From NCBI GenBank assembly GCA_958428235.1, contig CAUAFG010000015.1, forward strand, positions 1 through 64,000: a stretch of DNA of 64,000 nucleotides, read 5' to 3'. Shown in pieces: positions 36,286-45,004 of the stretch. This stretch comes from Faeciplasma sp900553675. GTDB lineage: Bacteria; Bacillota; Clostridia; Oscillospirales; Ruminococcaceae. The translations under genes were made by a program, and so were the position numbers. Positions within the stretch are counted from its first letter, which is position 1. The number at the start of each line of letters is the position of its first letter. The notes under the pieces were generated by a model. It ran no database searches, had not been told where the DNA came from, and worked only from the letters and a program-made list of their open reading frames with translations.

Positions 36286-37008
36286 TCAACCAAGTTCAAT
36301 AATTCCCATTTGTAAAAATGCAAGTGTTAACATTGAGAACACTCTGAAACCTGCCCCAGACAAATATTCTGTCTCTTGCTTTGTAAATACAGCGTGACTT
36401 GCTTCTGAAAAATTATCAATATCAAAAGAGATTTGCTCACTCTCTAAGTATTTCAAGAATTCAAAGGCTGCTTTTATCAGCGTTTCCTCAGAAATCTTAT
36501 TTATCTTAATATCGGTGTTCCCTCCAATATAAGCTTTAGCATCTATACCAAGCTTAAATCTCAAAGAGCTTGTTTCATCTTTAAAATTGGAAATAATATA
36601 GCTTTCGATGCTCGGATAACTTAAAAGAAGCTGTCCTGCCTTATACCCATCGTCATTATCATATGGATTTGCCAACGAGAAAATATATTCTTCAATTAAA
36701 GCAGAATCTGTATTGGATTTCGGATCACGGTCAAACAAATAATAAATTGCTGACTGATCTACTGGGAATTGATATTGTTCACGAAGCGCATCAAATACAT
36801 CATCCAGATAGGTCTCATTTTCGCTGATATCTCGGATATTACTTTCACGGGTATTGATCACAGCAACCTGAGAGAAACGATCTTGCGTACTTGTAAAAAA
36901 GGTCGGTCGGTTTCTTCGTTTTTCAATGTAGCTATATCCCAACAAATTGCAGAAAATGTAACGAAGTATAGAGAATTCCGTGTGACTACCTTCAACAATG
37001 AAGAGCAC
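36286..37008 (-). CDS. RloB/TOPRIM-like protein of an ATPase-nuclease pair
   Basis: The 240-residue protein begins LFIVEGSHTEFSILRYIF and has IYYLFDRDPKSN near residue 90. The EG-x-TE and DxD-like acidic positions match RloB/TOPRIM-type proteins, which act as nuclease partners of ABC-like ATPases in abortive-infection systems. It follows the ATPase gene by 20 bases. The start is odd: the only in-frame choice is GTG at 37008 without a good Shine-Dalgarno. An ATG with GAGGTAG lies at 37042 in another frame and would need a +1 shift to join. Confidence 0.65.
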   Translation of the reverse strand: MLFIVEGSHTEFSILRYIFCNLLGYSYIEKRRNRPTFFTSTQDRFSQVAVINTRESNIRDISENETYLDDVFDALREQYQFPVDQSAIYYLFDRDPKSNTDSALIEEYIFSLANPYDNDDGYKAGQLLLSYPSIESYIISNFKDETSSLRFKLGIDAKAYIGGNTDIKINKISEETLIKAAFEFLKYLESEQISFDIDNFSEASHAVFTKQETEYLSGAGFRVFSMLTLAFLQMGIIELG

Positions 37009-37028
37009 TCTACCAATATTGCTTTTCT

Positions 37029-38201
37029 TTATTGATCTTCATGATCTACCTCTTTGTATTCAGGCAGCCCGCCAAAGACGCCGCTGACATACATTTTTTC
37101 GATATTTTGCGCGGAACGAGGCTGTTCTGAAGAGAACCTCTTTACATAGCTTCCATTCTCTCCCTGAAACTCTACGGAATATTCTTGGTCCGGACGAAGT
37201 ATCGAATTACTAAGCAGGTTAGTAGAATGAGATACAAATAGAAGCTGTGCATGCTTAGATTTTTCCATGAAGTACCGCACCAGAAGATTTTCAAGTTCGT
37301 TATGGAAGCCGCTTGAAAATTCGTCAATTAGAAGCATTCCATCGTTCTCGATGACACTCATGAACGAGGGTAGAATACGAAGAAGGTTCTGATTGCCGAG
37401 GGATTCTTCGCTAAATGGAATTGGAACTTTAATACCATTCCGTTTGAAAAAAATATATTTCTCGCTTTCGTCGTTTCCAACGACGATTTTCACACGCCCA
37501 CCTTCGCTAATATGCTCATATTCAATATTCTGCTCAAAGTTATATTCGTTAAAGAAGTCGTTGATTGACTGACAACCACTCTTATCCACATAACGAGCAA
37601 CAGAAACTTCTGCGTCACCATAAGATATAATCCTCTTGTCGAACATATTGATGTAGATAGATTTTTTCAGATAATCCATCCAGTTTTTCAGTACAGAGTT
37701 GGAGGCAAATTTTGTGTTAAAATAAAGTGTACGAAGGAACAGTGTATCTTTACCAACATCGGTTTCGTCGTAGTTTACGCCGTTTTCTTCTGCAATATAA
37801 GATTTTGCGGATAGTCCCATTCGTTCCAGCATAAGTTTATCGTCGATATACAGTTTCTCAGAAATCATAGATTTTTTGGTATCAACTTCAAAGGTGTAAT
37901 GTATATTATTTTTGTCAATCAAAAAATCATACGATAGCGAGTAACAAGGACGATTTCCGAACATACAGATAAAGTTCCATAAATTCAAATTCCGTTCTGA
38001 AAAAAGGAAATCCAAAAGAATTTTGATTCCAAGGATAATAGTCGATTTACCGGACGCATTTGCTCCAACAAAGATGCAGCCTTTCAGTACACCATTATCG
38101 GCAACATTCTGAGGAAGTATTGTATAGTTGGTTTTCGTAAGATCTATCGTTTCGGCATTTTTAAAGGACTTGAAGTTATCAAGTGTGATTTTAGTAAGCA
38201 T
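37029..38201 (-). CDS. AAA/ABC-type ATPase (RloA/AbiL-like)
   Basis: The 390-residue protein has Walker A GANASGKST at 46-54, an ABC-like signature ESLGNQ at 265-270, Walker B MLLIDEFSSGFH at 288-299 and the H-loop LLFVSHS at 319-325. This architecture (AAA_21 type) is typical of ATPases paired with nucleases in phage-defence modules such as AbiL, PARIS and Rlo proteins. GGAGG precedes the ATG. Defence function is inferred from the pairing and the neighbouring recombinase. Confidence 0.78.
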   Translation of the reverse strand: MLTKITLDNFKSFKNAETIDLTKTNYTILPQNVADNGVLKGCIFVGANASGKSTIILGIKILLDFLFSERNLNLWNFICMFGNRPCYSLSYDFLIDKNNIHYTFEVDTKKSMISEKLYIDDKLMLERMGLSAKSYIAEENGVNYDETDVGKDTLFLRTLYFNTKFASNSVLKNWMDYLKKSIYINMFDKRIISYGDAEVSVARYVDKSGCQSINDFFNEYNFEQNIEYEHISEGGRVKIVVGNDESEKYIFFKRNGIKVPIPFSEESLGNQNLLRILPSFMSVIENDGMLLIDEFSSGFHNELENLLVRYFMEKSKHAQLLFVSHSTNLLSNSILRPDQEYSVEFQGENGSYVKRFSSEQPRSAQNIEKMYVSGVFGGLPEYKEVDHEDQ

Positions 38202-38236
38202 ATCTTTTCCTCCATATTGATTACATTACATACGTT

Positions 38237-38265
38237 ATTATATCACATACTTTCATTTAGTGCAA
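38237..38265 (-). promoter_or_regulatory. Promoter of the ATPase/TOPRIM-like operon
   Basis: On the minus strand TTGCAC (38265-38260), a 17-base spacer and TATAAT (38242-38237). The rest of 38266-38519 is AT-rich and I see nothing else in it; the right end of the mobile island may lie there. Confidence 0.65.
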
Positions 38266-38519
38266 GTATTTTTCGAGATAATATTTTGGAATCGAAATTT
38301 TTTTACATTAAATCTTGGTCAGCACGTTTTTTCCTTACATTCTCCCATGCGTTTGCATATGAAGCTACTGTTTATATTTTTCCGCCAAGCATCGATTCAT
38401 TATGGATTTAATACGTTCCTATTCAGCATAATGAAATGCGTGCATTGCTCTAAACAAAAGTCTAGTAACCTCTTTAGGAAACTATAGACATATAAGCTTT
38501 TTTCCAATCTACTTTCTTC

Positions 38520-39854
38520 TCAATAATGATAATCCTTCTGCCTGATAGCAAGAAATACCGCAGAAATCACCACCGCCATCGCTTCGGCGACTACAATCGA
38601 AATCCAGACGCCGTCGATTCCCCAAAGCAGAGGAAGGAGCATAACTGCGGCTGTCTGGAATACAAGTGTTCGCAGGAAGGATATCAGCGCAGAGGTTAAG
38701 CCGTCGTTCAGGGCGGTAAAGAAACCCGAACTGAAAATGGCAAAGCCCATAAATATGAAGGACACTGCAAATATCCTGTATCCCGATACGGTCAGCGACA
38801 AAAGCTCTGCGTCATATCCGACGAAGATTTTTGAGAGTGGCAGAGCCGTTATTTCTGCTGCTAAAACCATGCTGATACCGAATATACCTATAATAATCAG
38901 GCTTTGGCGGAAAAGTCCTTTAGATTCCTTATAATTCTGCGCGCCGTTGTGATAGCTGATGACCGGAGCCACGCCGATGGAGTATCCTATAAAAGCCGCG
39001 GAGAAAATCATGCTTACATACATCATCACGCCATAGGCGGCAACACCGTTTTCTCCGGCATATTTCAGAAGCTGTATATTATAGAGCATACCAACAACGC
39101 TCATTGAAACGTTGCTCATAAATTCCGAAGAACCGTTTGTACAGGCTTTCAGGATTGCCCTGCCGTCGAACTTCGTCTTGCCAAGGCGAAGAATACTGCT
39201 GTTCTTGCGGAAAAAGTAAATTAGCGGGATGACTCCGCCGACAAACTGGCTCATAGCCGTTGCAATTGCCGCGCCAACGAGCTTGTATTCCTGAGGCAGG
39301 AGGATTACGAGGACGGCGTCGAGAACCATGTTTGTAACTCCCGACAAAACAGTTACAGCAAGACCGAGCTGCGGTTTCTCAGCTGCCGGAAAGAAGCTCT
39401 GAAATAGCAGTTGAAGCACATAAAACGGCAGAGCGATAAGAATAACCCGGGCGTAAACAACGCAGTCTTCGAGCAGTTCCCCTTCCGCTCCGAGCAGAGC
39501 GGATATCGGTCGGATAAATGCTATGCCCAATATCGCGAAAACAATTCCCAAGGCAAACGCAACATAGATAAAGAGTGAGAAGTATTCGTTTGCTTTTTCC
39601 TTGTCGCCCTCGCCGAAGGTTTTGGCGACTATGGCTGTGCCGCCTGTTCCGAACATAAAGCCGACCGTCGCCAGAATCATCAGAAACGGCATTATCAGGT
39701 TGACTGCCGAAAAGGGTGTTTTTCCTGCAAAGTTTGATACGAAAAAGCCGTCAACCACGCCATAAATCGAGGTGAATATCATCATGGCGATGGACGGAAT
39801 GGTAAAGCGTATAAGCTTACCATATGTAAAGTGATCTGAAAGTTGAATTTTCAT
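38520..39854 (-). CDS. MATE-family efflux transporter
   Basis: The 444-residue polytopic protein has the MATE/DinF pattern: TIPSIAMMIFTSIYGVVDGFFVS at the start (in part here as SIYGVVDGFFVSN), MFGTGGTAIVAKTFGEGDKEKA, and a second half with GVAPVISYHNGAQ. It is probably an H+ or Na+-driven drug or metabolite exporter. The ATG at 39854 is chosen since the frame upstream overlaps marR. It lies 29 bases downstream of a MarR gene on the same strand. Confidence 0.88.
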   Translation of the reverse strand: MKIQLSDHFTYGKLIRFTIPSIAMMIFTSIYGVVDGFFVSNFAGKTPFSAVNLIMPFLMILATVGFMFGTGGTAIVAKTFGEGDKEKANEYFSLFIYVAFALGIVFAILGIAFIRPISALLGAEGELLEDCVVYARVILIALPFYVLQLLFQSFFPAAEKPQLGLAVTVLSGVTNMVLDAVLVILLPQEYKLVGAAIATAMSQFVGGVIPLIYFFRKNSSILRLGKTKFDGRAILKACTNGSSEFMSNVSMSVVGMLYNIQLLKYAGENGVAAYGVMMYVSMIFSAAFIGYSIGVAPVISYHNGAQNYKESKGLFRQSLIIIGIFGISMVLAAEITALPLSKIFVGYDAELLSLTVSGYRIFAVSFIFMGFAIFSSGFFTALNDGLTSALISFLRTLVFQTAAVMLLPLLWGIDGVWISIVVAEAMAVVISAVFLAIRQKDYHY

Positions 39855-39883
39855 AGTATATCGTATGTCTCCAAATATCAATT

Positions 39884-40321
39884 CTAAAGATTTTTGACCT
39901 GTTCGCGGAAAGAATCTATATACTTTTCCATGAACCCGATGTGGGCGTTGATTTCGCCCTCTGTCCAAGATGAAAACGCAGCGGCTTCGGCGTTAAACAG
40001 CCTTGCAACCGTTTTTTGAACATAGTCCTTGCCCAAATCGGTGAGGACTACTTTTTTTGCCCTGCCCGAGTGCTGCTCCAAAAAGATAACGCCCTCTTTT
40101 TCGAGATTGCGTATGGCAGAATTGACAGTCTGCTTGCTTATGCCGGATTGCTTATATATTTCACTCAGCAGGCAGTTTTCGCCGTTGTCGTAAATGGTAT
40201 ACAGCACGATTGACGCGCTGTCTGTAAGCCCTAATTTAAGTGACGCATTGTGATACAAGGCGTTTAGCTCGGCGTTGAGGTAGTTTATTCGGTGGATTCT
40301 TGCGCTGATTTTTTTGTCCAT
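39884..40321 (-). CDS. MarR-family repressor of the MATE exporter
   Basis: The 145-residue protein has a winged helix-turn-helix (CLLSEIYKQSGISKQTVNSA, EKEGVIFLEQHSGRAKKVVL in part). The ATG at 40321 follows ATGGAGGAC; the open frame continues 23 codons further into the operator and promoter and is rejected. Two near-identical palindromes at its own promoter indicate autoregulation and control of the exporter. Confidence 0.87.
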   Translation of the reverse strand: MDKKISARIHRINYLNAELNALYHNASLKLGLTDSASIVLYTIYDNGENCLLSEIYKQSGISKQTVNSAIRNLEKEGVIFLEQHSGRAKKVVLTDLGKDYVQKTVARLFNAEAAAFSSWTEGEINAHIGFMEKYIDSFREQVKNL

Positions 40322-40335
40322 ATTGTGTCCTCCAT

Positions 40336-40390
40336 AAGTATGAAATCGTACTTGCTGATTGATTATAGTACGATTTCGTACTTTTGTCAA
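40336..40390 (-). promoter_or_regulatory. marR-MATE promoter with two operators
   Basis: On the minus strand TTGACA (40390-40385), a 17-base spacer and TATAAT (40367-40362). AGTACGA-TT-TCGTACT (40367-40382, plus) fills the spacer. A second copy, with one mismatch between arms, is at 40336-40353, three helical turns away between promoter and start codon. Confidence 0.85.
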
Positions 40391-40464
40391 GAGGGATGAT
40401 AAAGTTTTCCGGTATTTTCATTTGAGATGGCTTAGTGTGAAATGTCGCTTTATCTTTTCATTCG

Positions 40465-40493
40465 TTGACAAAATACTTCTTTGGGAGTATAAT
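40465..40493 (+). promoter_or_regulatory. Consensus promoter of the DUF3990/HTH pair
   Basis: TTGACA, a 17-base spacer and TATAAT: a perfect sigma-A promoter 28 bases upstream of the DUF3990 start. Confidence 0.8.
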
Positions 40494-40521
40494 ATGTATG
40501 ATGAATGGAGATGATATCACT

Positions 40522-41199
40522 ATGATTAAAAAGCTCTATTACGGTTCTTCAAATATCATTGAAAAGCCTATATTTGGGTATGGCAAACATTACAATGATT
40601 ATGGACTCGGCTTTTATTGCACCGACAACCTTGAGATGGCTAAGGAGTGGGCAGCAGGCAAAGAGCGGGACGGCTATGCCAACTGCTATGAATTAGAATG
40701 TGACGGTCTGCGGATTCTTGATTTGAATGAGCCGGAATACTCTATCCTGCACTGGCTTACAGTGCTGCTGCAAAACCGCGAATTCAATGTTCCGTCCGGT
40801 CTTGCATTGGAGGCAAAGGAATATCTCATAGCCAATTTTGCCATCGATTACGAAAGCTGCGACGCAATTATCGGGTATCGCGCCGATGACAGCTATTTTT
40901 CTTTTGCACAGGATTTTATTAACGGCACGATTTCTTACCGTCAGCTCAACAATGCCATGCATCTTGGCAAGCTTGGTCAGCAGTTTGTTCTTAAAAGTAA
41001 AACAGCGTTTGAGCGTATAAAATTCGTCGACAGCGAGATTGTCAAAAGTGATGAATGGTACGCAAAAAAGCTGCGGCGCGACAAGGCTGCACGCAGCGAA
41101 TATTTCAATGTTGAACGTAGCCGCCGTCAACGCGGTGATTTATATATCACACAGATTATGGACGAGGAGATGAAGCCTGATGATCCGCGCTTACGATAA
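40522..41199 (+). CDS. DUF3990 protein, predicted ADP-ribosyltransferase-like toxin
   Basis: The 225-residue protein starts MIKKLYYGSSN and has YNDYGLGFYCTDNLEMAKEWA, CDAIIGYRADDSYF and LGKLGQQFVLKSKTAF. These match the DUF3990 family, whose fold is proposed to be ADP-ribosyltransferase-like and which is usually encoded beside small partner or HTH genes in toxin-antitoxin-like modules. The ATG at 40522 is preferred from family alignment and GGAG 11 bases before. It overlaps the following HTH gene by 20 bases. Confidence 0.78.
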   Translation: MIKKLYYGSSNIIEKPIFGYGKHYNDYGLGFYCTDNLEMAKEWAAGKERDGYANCYELECDGLRILDLNEPEYSILHWLTVLLQNREFNVPSGLALEAKEYLIANFAIDYESCDAIIGYRADDSYFSFAQDFINGTISYRQLNNAMHLGKLGQQFVLKSKTAFERIKFVDSEIVKSDEWYAKKLRRDKAARSEYFNVERSRRQRGDLYITQIMDEEMKPDDPRLR

Positions 41200-41821
41200 G
41201 GTTTATCTTGGAGCAGCCCAGACAGCCCTTGGCTGTATGCTGGACTTCGCGGTGTATGATCTCAAATATGACATCTCTGAATTTTTCAATCTGTTCATCA
41301 AATCAGGGGTTGCGGAGCGCTTTGGATCCGGCGATTTCACCGTTATTGTTGGTATGTCGGGCGTGGAGCTTGCTTATGAGGTGCTTGAACAGTACGGCAC
41401 TGAATACAATAGAGTCAAACCGAACTACACATTCAACCGAAGTGAGGAATATTGGACGGGCTGGGCATTAGCATATTATCAGTGGGAGACATCCATGAGC
41501 TTTGCTGAGATTATACAGTATGTTCCCATTGAGGATATTGTGGCTCTTTACTCGCCATATCATGAAATGGACATCCGACAGTTTGTTGATAAAATGAACG
41601 CCATGTACAAAGCTGTAAAACCGCAGACCAATCTTAAGCTTCTGCGAAAGAGAGCCGGTCTTAGTCAGCGCGAGCTTGCGGATATGTCCGGCATTCCGGT
41701 GCGCACCATCCAGCAATACGAGCAGCGGCAAAAGAACATCAACAAGGCTCAGACGGAATATGTTGTGATGCTGGCTAAGGTGCTGTGCTGTGAGGTTGAG
41801 GATTTGATTGAGAAGTGTTAG
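41180..41821 (+). CDS. XRE-family HTH protein, probable antitoxin partner of DUF3990
   Basis: The 213-residue protein has an N-terminal unrecognised domain (about 1-145) and a C-terminal XRE helix-turn-helix: LKLLRKRAGLSQRELADMSG then PVRTIQQYEQRQKNIN. The overlap with the DUF3990 gene and the shared promoter argue for a toxin/antitoxin or modifier/regulator pair. Which domain neutralises the partner cannot be told from sequence. Confidence 0.76.
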   Translation: MIRAYDKVYLGAAQTALGCMLDFAVYDLKYDISEFFNLFIKSGVAERFGSGDFTVIVGMSGVELAYEVLEQYGTEYNRVKPNYTFNRSEEYWTGWALAYYQWETSMSFAEIIQYVPIEDIVALYSPYHEMDIRQFVDKMNAMYKAVKPQTNLKLLRKRAGLSQRELADMSGIPVRTIQQYEQRQKNINKAQTEYVVMLAKVLCCEVEDLIEKC

Positions 41822-41927
41822 TGATTGTATATTTCCCTTGAGCCTTATCTTTTACACACATAAAAATGCTTAATTAAGATACCCATATTCGATTCATTTG
41901 GCATCTTTCAGCATGAAATATGATCAA

Positions 41928-41972
41928 AAATCGGGCGCAAAACCACGCAGTAAGTGATTTTGCGCCCGATTT
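41928..41972. terminator. Bidirectional terminator
   Basis: A perfect 15-bp stem, AAATCGGGCGCAAAA (41928-41942) with TTTTGCGCCCGATTT (41958-41972), between the convergent HTH and aldehyde dehydrogenase genes. Confidence 0.9.
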
Positions 41973-42000
41973 AATGCATAAGTCTATTTCCGATCCACCG

Positions 42001-43380
42001 TCACCTAAGAAAAACCCGAACCATCTTCTCATAAAGCTTAGTATACGGCTGGTATCTCATGGGCAGGTCGATAATTGTCTTTTTGTCGACTATGCTCTTT
42101 TTATGGGAAAACGCGTCAAACCCTGCTCTGCCGTGATAAGCACCCATGCCGCTTTCGCCTACCCCGCCAAAGCCCATTTCGCTCGTTGCGAGGTGTATGA
42201 GGGTGTCGTTGATACATCCTCCGCCGAATTGTATACAGTTTTTAACAAAGCTGATGTTCTTTTTGTCCGAGGAAAAGATATAAAGAGCGAGCGGCGAATC
42301 CATCGAATTGATTTTATCCGCAGCTTCTTTAAGGCTTTTATATTCGAGAATCGGAAGAACCGGTCCGAAGATTTCTTCCTGCATAACGGCGTCCTCCCAG
42401 CTGACGTTATCCATTATTGTCGGCTCAATCTGAATGGTCTGCGGGATGGATTTGCCTCCGAGCACCGTCTTTTGTGGGTCAATCAACCCTGTTATGCGGT
42501 CATAATGCTTTTTTGAAATGATTTTGCCGTAGTTTTTGTTATCAAGAGGGTTTTCGCCGTACTGCTTATGAATCTGATGTGTCAATTCCTCGATTAAACG
42601 TCCCTTGACGCTTGGGTCGCAGTAAATATAATCCGGAGCGACGCAGGTCTGACCGCAATTTACAAACTTTCCGAATACTATTCTTTTCGCTGCAAGCCTG
42701 ATATCGGCGGATTTATCCACTATACATGGGCTTTTTCCGCCAAGCTCTAAGGTGATGGGTATAAGCCTTTCGGAAGCTTTTCTCATGACCTCTTTGCCAA
42801 CCGTCTTGCTTCCCGTGAAGAAAATGTAGCTGAAGTCACAGTCCAGAAGGCGGGCATTTTCCTGCCGTCCGCCTTTGACTACAACGACATACTCCTTGGG
42901 AAAACAGTCGCTTATAAGCTTCTCCAAGACATCCGATACCGCGGGCGAATACGCACTCGGCTTTACAATAGCTGTATTTCCTGCGGCAAGAGCGTCGGTC
43001 AATGGCTCGAGAGTCAGCAAAACAGGGTAATTCCACGGACTCATAATAAGTACATTGCCATATGGAGATGGCTTGACAAAGCTCCTCGAAAGGGTCTGAG
43101 CAAGCGGGGTGTGAACCCTGTGCTCTTTTGCAAAGCTGCGCAAATGCCGCAGCATATATCCGATTTCGCTTTTTACAAGACCGATTTCACACATATAGCT
43201 TTCCTGACGGCTCTTTCCCAAATCTGAATAAAGTGCATCGGCAAGGAGAGTCTCATTTTCATCAACTGCTTTAAGAAGCTTTTTAAGAGCTTCCCTTCTG
43301 TATGCTATCGGCAGGGTTTTGCCGGTAAGGAAAAACCTTCTTTGTCCGTCTAAAAGCTTCTGAATTTCAGTTTTTTCCAT
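42001..43380 (-). CDS. NAD(P)-dependent aldehyde dehydrogenase
   Basis: The 459-residue enzyme has LSPWNYPVLLTLEPLTDALAAGN-type N-terminal sequence (IMSPWNYPVLLTLEPL seen), TLELGGKSPCIV with the catalytic Glu, and FVNCGQTCVAPDYIYC with the catalytic Cys. It resembles class 3/YwdH fatty or aromatic aldehyde dehydrogenases, and a C-terminal LPMRYQPYTKL tail is typical. It overlaps the upstream alcohol dehydrogenase frame by 14 bases, forming an alcohol-to-acid operon. Confidence 0.91.
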   Translation of the reverse strand: MEKTEIQKLLDGQRRFFLTGKTLPIAYRREALKKLLKAVDENETLLADALYSDLGKSRQESYMCEIGLVKSEIGYMLRHLRSFAKEHRVHTPLAQTLSRSFVKPSPYGNVLIMSPWNYPVLLTLEPLTDALAAGNTAIVKPSAYSPAVSDVLEKLISDCFPKEYVVVVKGGRQENARLLDCDFSYIFFTGSKTVGKEVMRKASERLIPITLELGGKSPCIVDKSADIRLAAKRIVFGKFVNCGQTCVAPDYIYCDPSVKGRLIEELTHQIHKQYGENPLDNKNYGKIISKKHYDRITGLIDPQKTVLGGKSIPQTIQIEPTIMDNVSWEDAVMQEEIFGPVLPILEYKSLKEAADKINSMDSPLALYIFSSDKKNISFVKNCIQFGGGCINDTLIHLATSEMGFGGVGESGMGAYHGRAGFDAFSHKKSIVDKKTIIDLPMRYQPYTKLYEKMVRVFLR

Positions 43381-44577
43381 TGGATTTCATCACCTTTCTG
43401 TAGATTAGTTCAAGCTCATGGGCATTCCACAGCTTGGGTACGGGATAGAGCGGATTTGCTTCTTTTGCAGCGTACCGCGAAAGCTCCCCTATATCCTCCT
43501 CTTTGATTTCGGGGATATACCCCGGTATGCCATGCCTTATATTCATCTTTTCTATTGCGGAAATAAATGCCTCCGCCAGAGCCTCTGCACCTTGGCTATT
43601 ATCTCCAAGACCTGCGCAGACGGCTAATACCGCAAGCTTTTTGTGAACGCTTAAGCCGTACATCCTGAGAACGACGGGCAAAAGCGTTGCATTGGTTCTG
43701 CCGTGGGGAAGATTATATTTTCCGCTGAGACTGTGGGAAACAGCGTGATATAGCCGACATAAGACCTTGTAAACGCTCTTCCCGCAAGGTGGGAAGCTCT
43801 GAGCATGGCTGCCTCCGCCTGAGAGCTTTCATGGCGGCAGGATTTGTCGAGATTCTCAAAAATCAGCCTGACCGCTTCTTTGGCGTCCGCCCTTGTGCCT
43901 TTAGTAGTCGAGCGACCTATGTAGGCTTCAACGGCATGGGTAAGTGCGTCTATGCCGGTTTCGGCTGCTATGGACGGCGGCAGGGTGTGTATCATTTCCG
44001 GCGCGAGAACGGCGTACCGCGGTATTAGAGGGAAGTCGTTTATCGCAAATTTATGCCTTGTTCCGGAATCTATCAAGACCGCCGCAAGAGTTGTTTCGCT
44101 GCCGGTTCCTGCGGTTGTTGGTATGGCTATAAGCGTTGGTATGCGCTTTCTGACCTTTAGAATGCCTGCCATCCTGCGAAGCTCGATATTTGGCTTGACG
44201 GCTAAAATCCCCACTGCCTTTGACAGATCCATCGGCGAGCCGCCGCCTAAAGCGATAATTGAGTCGCAGCCCGCCGCTTTGTAAATCCCATATGCCTCTT
44301 TTGCAAGCTCTGTAGTGGGATTAGGGAACGCACAGTCATAGAATGCAAAATCTATTCCTGCCTTTTCAAGACAGCCCTTTAAGCCTTCGGCTGCGCCCAG
44401 CTTTGAAAGGTTGCCGTCGGTTATGATAAACGGCTTTTTCAGATTGGCTTTTTTTGCGATCAGCGGAACATCGGATATTCTGTCAACAATTTCGGGATTC
44501 CTGTACGGCAGAATCGGCAGCGCGATTCTCAATCCAATCTGGAATATCCGGCAATATATTTTGTAAAACGGATTCAT
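43367..44577 (-). pseudogene. Iron-containing alcohol dehydrogenase, frameshifted
   Basis: Residues 1-286 in one frame contain GGGSPMDLSKAVG, PTTAGTGSETT and the metal-binding region ETGIDALTHAVEAY (D210, H214). After RSYVGY the frame changes. Reading on from 43747 in the next frame gives HAVSHSLSGKYNLPHGRTN, with the two missing metal-ligand His residues, and continues to the stop at 43367. A single missing base near 43747/43748 (GGCTATAT-CACG on the minus strand) explains it. Full length would be about 400 residues, normal for group III ADHs. It could be a true inactivation or an assembly error. Confidence 0.88.
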
Positions 44578-44637
44578 GCTTTTTGACCTTACCTTATATA
44601 TATTTGAGACTTGCGTGCAAATATCTTACAAGGCTTT

Positions 44638-44675
44638 ATTATAGCAAAAAGATGTTGATTTGTCAACATCTTTTT
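44638..44675 (-). promoter_or_regulatory. Promoter with MarR-like operator of the alcohol/aldehyde dehydrogenase operon
   Basis: On the minus strand TTGACA (44666-44661), a 17-base spacer and TATAAT (44643-44638). The -35 lies in a 13-bp-arm perfect inverted repeat (44646-44675) with the core TTGACAAATCAA, nearly identical to the operator of the marR gene at 32.0 kb. The remaining bases to 44929 show nothing else clear. Confidence 0.8.
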
Positions 44676-44929
44676 CATATATTTACTCTGTCATTGTCAA
44701 TTTTGCATACTATAGAATTATAATTTTAGTTCATGTGTGAAAAAATGAAGCATATAGCAGTTTATTCTATAATTGAAGTAAACACAACCATAAGTTCACT
44801 GCCAGACGTACACGAAAACGTTTGAATTCATTTACTCACTTTGAAGTGCATAAAAATTATTCTCATAATTTGTTGCATTTGTATTGACAAATTATCCTAA
44901 GTATTTTTCCAAAAATTATCCCCTACCCC

Positions 44930-44958
44930 TTGAATTATGTCGAATAATATGCTACTAT
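44930..44958 (+). promoter_or_regulatory. Candidate comEC promoter
   Basis: TTGAAT, a 17-base spacer and TACTAT. A TGTCGAA heptamer (44938-44944) inside the spacer resembles an 0A box but could be chance. Confidence 0.4.
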
Positions 44959-45004
44959 AGTAGCGGTTTAAACCATAACATTTAAATTTTCAGGGGTTGA
45001 GTCT

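Noticed and set aside
44938..44944. 0A box controlling comEC
   Set aside because: A single TGTCGAA heptamer is expected several times by chance in 64 kb and here lies within the spacer only; not strong enough for a finding.
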